64,000 nucleotides of DNA from Bdellovibrio reynosensis (GTDB taxonomy: Bacteria > Bdellovibrionota > Bdellovibrionia > Bdellovibrionales > Bdellovibrionaceae): assembly GCF_022814725.1 (NCBI RefSeq), contig NZ_CP093442.1:2976001-3040000 (forward strand), written 5' to 3'. Below are positions 35,392 to 42,710 of this stretch, piece after piece. The stretch's first letter is position 1, and each line of letters opens with the position of its first letter. Below the pieces are notes generated by a model, which searched no databases, was not told where the DNA came from, and saw only the letters and a list, made by a program, of their open reading frames with translations. The position numbers and the translations under genes are program-made.

Positions 35392-36137
35392 TAAGCACTT
35401 TCTCCATTTATGAACAGGCTCATTGGGCCTTCAGGTTCCGATTTTAATTTATCAATTGTGTATTGTTCGCCGATGCGACCGTTTTGCAAAAGAGCGACCT
35501 TATCGCACACGGCGTACACAGTGGGCATATCGTGGGTTACGAGGATTGACGTAACACCTTTGGCTTTTAGCGAAAGAATAGATTCTTGAATGCGTTTGGT
35601 ATTGTAAGGATCTAAACCCGCGGTGGGTTCGTCATATAAAACAACTTCAGGATGCATCATCATCGCACGAGCCAGGCCCACACGCTTTTGCATGCCGCCA
35701 GAAAGATTTCCTGGATAAAGATGTTCAGATTCAGGCAAACCAAATTCCGCAAGCTGTTCGCGGATCTTTAAAGCTATTTCTTTTTCTGAATAGTGAAAGT
35801 GTTCACGCAAAGGGTAAGCGAGGTTTTCATAAACCGTCATTGAGTCAAACAGTGCGCCACCTTGAAAAGCGTAGGCTACTTTCTTACGGATATTGATGAG
35901 TTCATTTTCGTTCATCGGCGCAATATCTTCGCCATCAATAAGAATACTGCCTGAATCTGGTTTTTCTAAACCAACAAGACTGCGCAGTAAGACGCTCTTT
36001 CCTGTTCCAGAGCCGCCAATCAATCCCAAGCATTCACCTTTACGTACGTAAAAGTTGACACCTTGATGAACTTTTTTGCCGCCAAAGGATTTATGGAAGT
36101 TAACGACTTCAATCACACCGCTGCGCTTTTCGCTCAT
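35391..36137 (-). CDS. mlaF: Mla-type ABC transporter ATPase
   Basis: A 248-residue ABC ATPase of the MlaF/Mkl group. Walker A is GGSGTGKS, the Q-loop is YAFQGGALFDS, the signature is LSGGMQKRVGLARA and Walker B is EVVLYDEPTAGLD; the GGALFDSM-type Q-loop is characteristic of MCE-transporter ATPases. It powers lipid movement through the MlaE permease. It overlaps mlaE by 4 bp and mlaD by 1 bp. Confidence 0.93.
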   Translation of the reverse strand: MSEKRSGVIEVVNFHKSFGGKKVHQGVNFYVRKGECLGLIGGSGTGKSVLLRSLVGLEKPDSGSILIDGEDIAPMNENELINIRKKVAYAFQGGALFDSMTVYENLAYPLREHFHYSEKEIALKIREQLAEFGLPESEHLYPGNLSGGMQKRVGLARAMMMHPEVVLYDEPTAGLDPYNTKRIQESILSLKAKGVTSILVTHDMPTVYAVCDKVALLQNGRIGEQYTIDKLKSEPEGPMSLFINGESA

Positions 36138-36922
36138 ATCATCTTCTCCACGATCCAGAAAAGTTTTGATAAGAAGAAATCCCCCACAAGAATCATGATG
36201 GAAGCGACGACAACGGCTTTGGTAGTAGCGATACCGACTTCTTTAGTTCCATTTTGTACGGTCAAACCAAAGTAACAAGCGGGGATCGCGATAAATAAAG
36301 CAAAGAAGAAGGTTTTACCGAATCCAGAAAGATAGTCGACGATGTTTGAAGTGGACATGACTTTCAAAAGATAGAAGTTGGGATCAAGATTTAATTCTGT
36401 GGCGCCAATAATCAAACCACCTGCGTTACCTACGATGTTTGCAACAGTGGCAAGGATCGGTAAGGTGATCAAACACGCAAGGACTCTTGGAATCACGATT
36501 TTTTTAATCGGTGAAGTTCCCAAGGCACGAATTGCATCGATTTGTTGTGTTACGACCATACTGCCAATTTCACTGGCGATACCGGCGCCCACACGGGCTG
36601 CTAGCATAAGGCTAGTGAACATCGGACCCATTTCACGTAAGATCGTGACCGCCACAAGTTTAGGAACATAAAGTTTACCACCGAATTTTTCTAGACCCAT
36701 ACCAAACTGCAGGGACATCACCATGCCGGTGCTCATCGCGGTGATCACAACAAGTGGTAACGAGCGCAGACCAATGTGATAGATCTGCTCAATTAAAAGC
36801 TTCCAGTAAAATTTCCCTTTTACGATTTCGCGAACAACGTCTTTAAATAGCAGACCCGTTCCGCCTAGGAAGCGGATGATCTCTAAAATAAAAACTGTGA
36901 ACGGCAACGCAAATTGGTTCAT
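36134..36922 (-). CDS. mlaE: MlaE-family ABC transporter permease
   Basis: A 262-residue integral membrane protein of the MlaE family with about five to six hydrophobic segments. Diagnostic motifs are MQFGMGLEKFGGKLYVPKL-like entry, TILREMGPMFTSLMLAARVGAGIASEIGSM and EIDAIRALGTSP-like (here QQIDAIRALGTSPIKKIVIPRV). It forms the inner-membrane channel of the MCE lipid transporter. It overlaps the upstream lipoprotein gene by one base. Confidence 0.93.
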   Translation of the reverse strand: MNQFALPFTVFILEIIRFLGGTGLLFKDVVREIVKGKFYWKLLIEQIYHIGLRSLPLVVITAMSTGMVMSLQFGMGLEKFGGKLYVPKLVAVTILREMGPMFTSLMLAARVGAGIASEIGSMVVTQQIDAIRALGTSPIKKIVIPRVLACLITLPILATVANIVGNAGGLIIGATELNLDPNFYLLKVMSTSNIVDYLSGFGKTFFFALFIAIPACYFGLTVQNGTKEVGIATTKAVVVASIMILVGDFFLSKLFWIVEKMI

Positions 36923-37413
36923 TAAGGCGCCTTAAAATTGTTTTTAAATTCTTCAAACGCGGCTGCCTCGGCTGAAAAAGATTTCGCTAATCCGCCATAG
37001 GTCAAAGTGTAGTTGCAGCCATTTTTTTGAAATACGATCAAAGCTAGTTCAACGGGAACGCCGTCAAGTTTTCCACTGGCGCGGGATTGTCTAGCAGCGC
37101 GTTCGTTGTAGTTTACTTCTTCAGAAGAAAGCGTTTTGCTTTCGTTCAGTGCCGCGAAGGCGTCGTTTTCTAGATCTTTAAGTGTTGGTTCTGATTTGCC
37201 ACCGCATTCGGAAAAATAGGAAATGGTATTGCCAGTGTTTGCACTGATCCATGACTTATCAGCGTCGGCACTTGCGATTTCTTTAAAAGCTCCCGCAGGT
37301 TGTTTGTATTCAACGTCTTTTGCCGACGTGACTTTACCGCCGGGAAGTTGAACCGTTACACAGCCGCTAAGCAAAAGACCCAAGATGAATATAACTAAGT
37401 AGTGGTTTCTCAT
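36922..37413 (-). CDS. Small lipoprotein heading the mla operon
   Basis: A 163-residue protein with a lipoprotein signal (ILGLLLSGC, Cys18). The mature part has two further cysteines (FSECGG and NGCNYT) that may form a disulfide, and a compact alpha/beta pattern. It does not resemble MlaA or MlaC, the usual lipoprotein and periplasmic partners. Its one-base overlap with mlaE means it is made with the transporter, so it may be an accessory or substitute component. Function is otherwise unknown. Confidence 0.75.
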   Translation of the reverse strand: MRNHYLVIFILGLLLSGCVTVQLPGGKVTSAKDVEYKQPAGAFKEIASADADKSWISANTGNTISYFSECGGKSEPTLKDLENDAFAALNESKTLSSEEVNYNERAARQSRASGKLDGVPVELALIVFQKNGCNYTLTYGGLAKSFSAEAAAFEEFKNNFKAP

Positions 37414-37492
37414 AACGCCTATCTATCGGAAACTCTTCATGGAAAATTCAGTGTGCGCAAGTGAATCACGGCCTAAGTCGGTGTCATCAGAT

Positions 37493-37506
37493 TGTCAGGC
37501 CTGACA
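37493..37506. promoter_or_regulatory. Perfect 14-bp palindrome between mla and flagellar operons
   Basis: TGTCAGGCCTGACA reads the same on both strands. It lies 80 bp before the mla-operon lipoprotein start and 61 bp upstream of the sigma-54 -24 box of the flagellar operon. The size and symmetry fit a dimeric regulator site; an enhancer-type site for an NtrC-family activator is possible by position. Confidence 0.55.
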
Positions 37507-37566
37507 GAAATCCAATGAACTTTTTTGCCCATCTTGAACTAATTTGCCAATAGACCTTGGAATGCC

Positions 37567-37582
37567 TGGCACCGTATGTGCA
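37567..37582 (+). promoter_or_regulatory. Sigma-54 (-24/-12) promoter of the flagellar operon
   Basis: TGGCAC-CGTAT-GTGCA matches the sigma-54 consensus TGGCAC-N5-TTGCA with one mismatch, keeping the invariant GG (37568-37569) and GC (37580-37581) at correct spacing. Transcription would start near 37593, which rules out the ATG at 37576 as start of the first gene. It directs rightward transcription. Confidence 0.8.
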
Positions 37583-37626
37583 ACAGCACAAAGAAGATAG
37601 AAGAAGGGGTTCAAGGAGTGAACACT

Positions 37627-40407
37627 TTGCAAAGAATCATAATGGCAGGATGCCTGATCATTGGTCTAGTTACTGCGGCTCATGCTGCAAACAAGGTCAA
37701 TGGCTCAATCAATTTTCAAGGTGACACTGTTCACTTAGAGTTTACCGGTCAACAAAACTGGGATTATGACGTTAAACGCCTTGAGGTGAAAGGCCAAACC
37801 GTTGTTGAGATGGCTGTTCCGGCCTTAGATGACTCTACTATTCAGGCATTGTCTGCATTTAAAAGTGAGTTCGTTACAGGTATCGTCGTAGATCGCCAAG
37901 GTCCAGACGGTAAATCTGTGGTGAAGTTCACCTTAGCTGGCGAAAATATTGATACCTTTGATTATCTAACGGACCAACCTTCGCGTTTGATCATGGATTT
38001 TTATCTAAATCCAAATGCAAAAAAAGAAGTTCCAGCGGTAGCAAAAAAATCTGAACCAGCAGCAGTCGCTGATAAAGCTAAGTCCACAGATACAGTTGCA
38101 AAAGTTAAAACAAACAAAAAAAGAAATCCAGCTACGGCGGATGTCTTGGCTCTCTCCAACCAAGGCATCGCCGTAGCAGCGAACGACGAGGCTCCGATAA
38201 AAGCCGGGATCTTTGATGGTGGTGATCCAGAATACGATCGTTTTGCAATCAAGGATTATCAGATTAAAGAAGATGCGATCATTCGCGCGAAAGATAACTA
38301 CTATATTCCGTTTCCGATGTTGCAAACTCCGGTCAGCTTTTGGGAAAAGCTGAAAGTCACGCCGACGATTTATCAAATCACGCCGAAAGCGACAGAAGAA
38401 AACAAACAAGCTCGTTTGCTACTTACATTATTTGAAAAACAAAGATATGCGGTTTACTTAAAAACCCAAGCTTGGTTTAAAGAGAAATATCCAAATTCTG
38501 AATACAACGAAATGATTGATTTCATGACGGCCGATGTTCATTTGTCTTTGTGGCAAAATGAAAATCGCGGCGGCAGTTATGACGAAGCGATGCAAAGGTA
38601 TAAAGATGCTATCGCCAAATATCCGCAATCGCCATTAGCTGAAAGAACATCGCTTAAGACAGGTTTCTTGTCTTTAGAAAAAGGCGATGCCATCAATGCA
38701 CTTCGTTTATTTAACGATCACATTGAAAATAAAAATTTTGGCGCAAAGAATTCTTTGTCTAAAGATTTAGCTCGCGTGGGTACAGGTCTAGCATTCATGA
38801 AAATAAATAAGTGGAATGATGCTGCTGCCCAGTTTGCTGAGGTCGAAAAGAACACGCAAAACCGTGACTTGAAAGTGGAAGCCGCTTTCCGTCAGGGTGA
38901 CATCTGGGCTCGGGCTAAGAACTATGATAAAGCAGTTGCTGAATACCAAGCAGCTTTAAAGAAATATCCAGAAGGTCAGAACTTTTATCCAAATGCATTC
39001 TATAACCAGGCCGAATCTTTGTTCTGGATGAAGAAATATCCTGAAAGTTTGGATGTTTATCGCACTTATATCAAAAAATTCCCAAGCGATGATCATGCTG
39101 CGTTTGCGATGACTCGTATGGGGGAGCTTCTTGATATATTCGGAGCTGATAAGTCCCGCGTAATGGGTGCGTACCTTGAAACATTCTTCCGTTATGGTGA
39201 ATCTCCAAGTGCGGTTGTGGCTCGTTTGCGTCTACTAAGTGCGCGTATGAAAGGGATGAAACCAAAGGAAGTGAATCACGCGGTTGGCGAGATTATGTCT
39301 TTAGCTAAAAAGATTGATCTACCTAACATCGAACAATTCTCAACGGTGATGGTGGGCGATGGCTATACCAGCCGTGGTGAATTCCCGAAGTCCATTGATT
39401 TACTTTCTAAATATTATAAAGAACATCCAACTTCAGTGGATGTGCCACTTATGACCAATCGTATTGTGGCGAACATCAATGAAAAATTAAGCAGTGAAGT
39501 TGCACAGGGTAATTTTATTGCGGCTTTAAAAACCCATAGCAAGTTTGCTGACAACTGGTTGAAAAACTCAAAACGTCTAGACACGAAATACAATGTCGGT
39601 CGCGCTTTTGAAATGGGTGGGGCTCCGGTTGAAGCAGAAAAATACTATAAAGATGTTTTAAATCGTATTTACGCTATTCGCGGAACCCAAGAAGCTAAAG
39701 AGATTAAGGCTAAAGAAAATCTTCCATCAGAAGATGAGTTAAACCTGCGTCTGTCCGCGGTTTTCACGAACGAACAAAAGTACAATCAGGCTTATGAGTT
39801 TCTAAAGAACATCAAAAACCCAGAAACGTTAACTGAAGAAGCGCAAATTGAAAGAGTGAACATCGCCGTTCGTCTTCTTGAAAAGCGTGGTGATAATGAA
39901 TCAGCTATTCGGTACTTGGGTGAACTTTTGCGCACATGGAAAGGTCAGCCAGAGTTAGTGGCAGAGCCTTATTTAAAATTAGCCGAACTGCAAATGAAAC
40001 AAAACCGCAGTGCTGATGCTCTTCAAGCTTTGGGTATGATCGATAAGTTACAAAGTGATTCAGATAAAGTTTCACCAGTCGTTCACGCAAAGGCGCTTGA
40101 AATGACAGGCGATATTCAGCTTGAAAAAGGCCAACCATCAGAGGCCATCGCTTCCTATGAAAAGCTTTTAGAAAAATACGAAGACAAACGTCCATTGTCT
40201 TCCATACGTTACAAACTTGGTCAGATTCACTTTAACAAAGGTGAAATTCAAAAAGCCGCAACTGTTTGGAACGAATTTAAAGGTGAAAAAAGTGAGTTCT
40301 GGAAAAACTTGGCCCAGGAGCAATTGAAAAACTCTGAATGGCGCGATGGTTATAAGAAATATATCAAAAGAATTCCAGCCATGTCTGAGAACGAGCAAGG
40401 TAAGTAG
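37627..40407 (+). CDS. AMIN-like / TPR periplasmic protein, first gene of flagellar operon
   Basis: From the TTG at 37627, preceded by AAGGAG at 37613-37618, the protein has 926 residues; a GTG at 37618 touches that site and an ATG at 37576 lies in the sigma-54 promoter, so both are unlikely. It has a signal peptide (LIIGLVTAAHA), an AMIN-like beta domain (about 20-130: VHLEFTGQQNWDYDVKR, YLTDQPSRLIMDFY), an Ala/Lys-rich linker and some ten or more TPR-like helical pairs (for example YDKAVAEYQAALKKYPEG). AMIN domains bind the cell wall, so it may guide the flagellum or its sheath through the envelope; this is inference from being first in the operon. Confidence 0.8.
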   Translation: MQRIIMAGCLIIGLVTAAHAANKVNGSINFQGDTVHLEFTGQQNWDYDVKRLEVKGQTVVEMAVPALDDSTIQALSAFKSEFVTGIVVDRQGPDGKSVVKFTLAGENIDTFDYLTDQPSRLIMDFYLNPNAKKEVPAVAKKSEPAAVADKAKSTDTVAKVKTNKKRNPATADVLALSNQGIAVAANDEAPIKAGIFDGGDPEYDRFAIKDYQIKEDAIIRAKDNYYIPFPMLQTPVSFWEKLKVTPTIYQITPKATEENKQARLLLTLFEKQRYAVYLKTQAWFKEKYPNSEYNEMIDFMTADVHLSLWQNENRGGSYDEAMQRYKDAIAKYPQSPLAERTSLKTGFLSLEKGDAINALRLFNDHIENKNFGAKNSLSKDLARVGTGLAFMKINKWNDAAAQFAEVEKNTQNRDLKVEAAFRQGDIWARAKNYDKAVAEYQAALKKYPEGQNFYPNAFYNQAESLFWMKKYPESLDVYRTYIKKFPSDDHAAFAMTRMGELLDIFGADKSRVMGAYLETFFRYGESPSAVVARLRLLSARMKGMKPKEVNHAVGEIMSLAKKIDLPNIEQFSTVMVGDGYTSRGEFPKSIDLLSKYYKEHPTSVDVPLMTNRIVANINEKLSSEVAQGNFIAALKTHSKFADNWLKNSKRLDTKYNVGRAFEMGGAPVEAEKYYKDVLNRIYAIRGTQEAKEIKAKENLPSEDELNLRLSAVFTNEQKYNQAYEFLKNIKNPETLTEEAQIERVNIAVRLLEKRGDNESAIRYLGELLRTWKGQPELVAEPYLKLAELQMKQNRSADALQALGMIDKLQSDSDKVSPVVHAKALEMTGDIQLEKGQPSEAIASYEKLLEKYEDKRPLSSIRYKLGQIHFNKGEIQKAATVWNEFKGEKSEFWKNLAQEQLKNSEWRDGYKKYIKRIPAMSENEQGK

Positions 40408-40415
40408 GAGATTTA

Positions 40416-41258
40416 ATGTCGTACTTTGATTTTGATGCTTTACAAATTGAAGACAGAAAAATGCATGAAGTGAAGCAGTTGAGTCTTCAACTAGCAGCGA
40501 CTCAGGCAAGTCTTTTAATTGTTGGTGAGGCGGGCGTAGGTAAAACTAGTTTGGCTCGTTATGTTTACGGCAAAAGTCGTTCACCGCGTTTGTACTGTCT
40601 TGATTGCAAAAATCCTGCGGGATTTGATTTTGGCAGAATCGACGGTGGAACTTTACTTATTGAAGATTTGGATTGCGCTTCAACCGCTTTGCAGAACGAA
40701 TTGATGAGACTTGTTGAAAGAACAGATGGCACGCGTCCTCGTTTTATTTCAACTTCTCGCCGTGATGTCCGTGCGATGGTGAAGCAAGAACTTTTCCGTC
40801 AAGATCTGTTTTACAAGTTGGCAGTAGTTCACTTAGAAATTCCTCGTTTGGAAGACCGTGTTTCTGATTTCCCAGTGATTGTGAACTTTATTTTGGAAGT
40901 TGCGCAAATCATGCACGGTAAGACAGGTCTTCGTTTAAGCCCTGAAGCCTATGCTCGTTTAAACTCTTGGAGCTGGGCTGGCAACATCCGTGAACTTGAA
41001 AACGTGCTAGAAAGAGCCGTGGTTCTTGCAAAATCTTCAATGATTCAGCCCTCTGATATTCAATTTGAGGTGGCAGTTGAAGATTTAGAGCTGGATTTTG
41101 CTCCAGGCATGTCCCTTTCTGAGGTCGAAAAGCGTCTTATTTTACAGACCCTGGAGTTGACGGCACAAAACCGCACCCGGGCTGCTCAGATGCTAGGGAT
41201 CAGCATTCGAACATTAAGAAATAAATTAAACGAATACAAAGAAGAAGGTGTTTTATGA
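40416..41258 (+). CDS. Compact NtrC-like AAA+ regulator lacking the GAFTGA loop
   Basis: A 280-residue protein with only the AAA+ and HTH parts of an NtrC-family activator. Walker A is GEAGVGKT (37-44), the Walker B region is GGTLLIEDLD, the arginine-finger region is FRQDLFYKLAV, and sensor II is WAGNIRELENVLERAV. The C-terminal Fis-type HTH is AAQMLGISIRTLRNKL. Walker A to DGGT spans 40 residues, against 65 in the full NtrC protein of this window, and the missing piece holds GAFTGA, the sigma-54 contact. It has no receiver domain. It may be a non-classical flagellar regulator (compare TyrR or Rhodobacter NtrC, which lack GAFTGA). It overlaps flgB by 4 bp (ATGA). Confidence 0.85.
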   Translation: MSYFDFDALQIEDRKMHEVKQLSLQLAATQASLLIVGEAGVGKTSLARYVYGKSRSPRLYCLDCKNPAGFDFGRIDGGTLLIEDLDCASTALQNELMRLVERTDGTRPRFISTSRRDVRAMVKQELFRQDLFYKLAVVHLEIPRLEDRVSDFPVIVNFILEVAQIMHGKTGLRLSPEAYARLNSWSWAGNIRELENVLERAVVLAKSSMIQPSDIQFEVAVEDLELDFAPGMSLSEVEKRLILQTLELTAQNRTRAAQMLGISIRTLRNKLNEYKEEGVL

Positions 41259-41668
41259 GTAACTTGTTCGATAAAACAACCAACGCGCTAGCAAGTTCAA
41301 TTGCGATGCGCCAGATCCGTAACAACGTAATTTCATCAAATATCGCCAACGCAGAAACGCCTGGCTATCACGCCAAGAAAATGGATTTTGAAGGAGCTTT
41401 ACAAAGAGCTTTGGACCTGGATGGTCAAAGTGCCCTTAGCACGAGCGATTCAAAACACTTCGGTATCGGTGGCGTGAGTGTTACTAAAACTCGCCCCGAT
41501 ATTTACGACGATCCAGAAGGTGCAGTGAACAACGATGGCAACACTGTCGATCTTGAAAAAGAAATGTCGGCACTCTCTGAAAACGCCATCATGTATAAAA
41601 CAGCTCTGCAATTGATTAATAAAAAAATGGCAGCGTTAAAATACGCAGCTACTGACGGTGGCCGGTAG
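41255..41668 (+). CDS. flgB: Flagellar proximal rod protein FlgB
   Basis: A 137-residue rod protein. The N-terminal helix has the rod/hook signature MRQIRNNVISSNIANAETPGYHAKKMDFE, and the C-terminal helix (EMSALSENAIMYKTALQLINKKMAALKYA) is the usual coiled-coil end. It forms the rod base joined to the MS ring. The stop codon falls in a GC-rich repeat element. The start overlaps the upstream regulator gene. Confidence 0.95.
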   Translation: MSNLFDKTTNALASSIAMRQIRNNVISSNIANAETPGYHAKKMDFEGALQRALDLDGQSALSTSDSKHFGIGGVSVTKTRPDIYDDPEGAVNNDGNTVDLEKEMSALSENAIMYKTALQLINKKMAALKYAATDGGR

Positions 41669-41712
41669 GCCCTGAAGAGCCTTGTGTCGGCAGGCGCGTA
41701 GGCTGAAGCAGC
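41660..41712 (+). repeat. GC-rich intercistronic repeat, copy 1 (after flgB)
   Basis: Begins over the flgB stop (GGCCGGTAGGCC) and ends in GCGCGTAGGCTGAAGCAGC. It shares its last about 20 nt exactly with the copy after fliK. It has a possible AGGC/GCCT stem. Confidence 0.65.
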
Positions 41713-41739
41713 TTTTTGTTTTAATAATGGAGGCCAAGG

Positions 41740-42183
41740 ATGGCTGATTTTTTAACCGGGATGAGAATTAGCAGCAGCGGTATGGCGGCGCAAAGAATGC
41801 GCATGAATACCATTGCTAGTAATATTGCCAACATCAATACAACCCAGACTCCTGAAGGCGGCCCGTACCGTCGTAAAGACGTGGTTTTTGAGGCCATGCC
41901 TGACGCCAAGAACTTTGGCGAGATTATTACACAAGGCGATCCAGCTAGCGGCTTTCAACGCGTCCAGGTGACTGACGTACTGTCTGATCGTAAAGCGCCG
42001 TTGCTTAAGTATGAGCCGGATCATCCAGATGCAAATCCAGATGGTTATGTAGCCTACCCAAATATCAACCTTATGGAAGAGATGACCAATATGATACAGG
42101 CATCGCGTTCTTATGAGGCGAATGTAACTGCGGTACAGGCGTCAAAAGATATGGCTCTATCGGCCCTAGAGATAGGTAGGTAG
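41740..42183 (+). CDS. flgC: Flagellar proximal rod protein FlgC
   Basis: A 147-residue rod protein. The N-terminal helix MRISSSGMAAQRMRMNTIASNIANINTTQTPEGGPYRRK and C-terminal NLMEEMTNMIQASRSYEANVTAVQASKDMALSALEIGR (quoted here by their ends) are the family hallmarks. GGAGG-type ribosome-binding site lies about 8 nt before the ATG. It pairs with FlgB and FliE in the rod base. Confidence 0.95.
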   Translation: MADFLTGMRISSSGMAAQRMRMNTIASNIANINTTQTPEGGPYRRKDVVFEAMPDAKNFGEIITQGDPASGFQRVQVTDVLSDRKAPLLKYEPDHPDANPDGYVAYPNINLMEEMTNMIQASRSYEANVTAVQASKDMALSALEIGR

Positions 42184-42284
42184 CGGTTTTCGTCGAGGAG
42201 TATTTTTCCTAGACTGAGTCAGTTTTTTAAGACTTTTTGGATTTGTTTGGCTACAATTTTTATATAGCGAGGAGAAGTGAAGCC

Positions 42285-42620
42285 ATGGAAGGTTTTACTG
42301 TATCAAATGCGAATAGGTTTCTTGACACTGGACTCGTAAGAGATTCCAAGTCGTTAACGATCGAGAACCCTTCATCATCAAGTTCAACATCAGGTACTGG
42401 CAAAAGCTTCGCTGACACTTTGAAAGATGCTGTTAGCAACGTGAATGAAATGCAAAAGTCTTCAGACAAGGCTATGCAAAATCTCGCGACTGGAAAAACA
42501 GATAACGTCGCTGACGTCATGATCGCAGCTGAAAAAGCTGACATCGCCTTAAAGGTGATGGTGCAAGTACGTAACAAGATTATTGATGCGTACCAAGAAG
42601 TCATGAAAATGCAGGTTTAG
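42285..42620 (+). CDS. fliE: Flagellar hook-basal body protein FliE
   Basis: From the ATG at 42285, preceded by AGGAGAAG, FliE has 111 residues, close to the family size; an in-frame ATG at 42237 is less likely. The C-terminal segment (SFADTLKDAVSNVNEM, then VADVMIAAEKADIALKVMV and IDAYQEVMKMQV) is diagnostic. FliE links the MS ring with the rod and helps export-gate docking. The stop codon adjoins a GC-rich repeat. Confidence 0.93.
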   Translation: MEGFTVSNANRFLDTGLVRDSKSLTIENPSSSSSTSGTGKSFADTLKDAVSNVNEMQKSSDKAMQNLATGKTDNVADVMIAAEKADIALKVMVQVRNKIIDAYQEVMKMQV

Positions 42621-42667
42621 GCCGGCAGGCCGCAGTGCCGAAGCGCTTTGCGCGTAGGCTGGAGCAG
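42618..42667 (+). repeat. GC-rich intercistronic repeat, copy 2 (after fliE)
   Basis: TAGGCCGGCAGGCCGCAGTG at the fliE stop, ending in GCGCGTAGGCTGGAGCAG. Contains the small dyads GGCC/GGCC and GCGC/GCGC. Confidence 0.65.
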
Positions 42668-42710
42668 TATTTAAAAGTTTTGAATTTGGTTTTTAGGTCG
42701 GAGGGGTTTC

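Noticed and set aside
37576-37626. ATG at 37576 as start of the AMIN/TPR gene
   Set aside because: It lies inside the sigma-54 promoter, upstream of the predicted transcription start.
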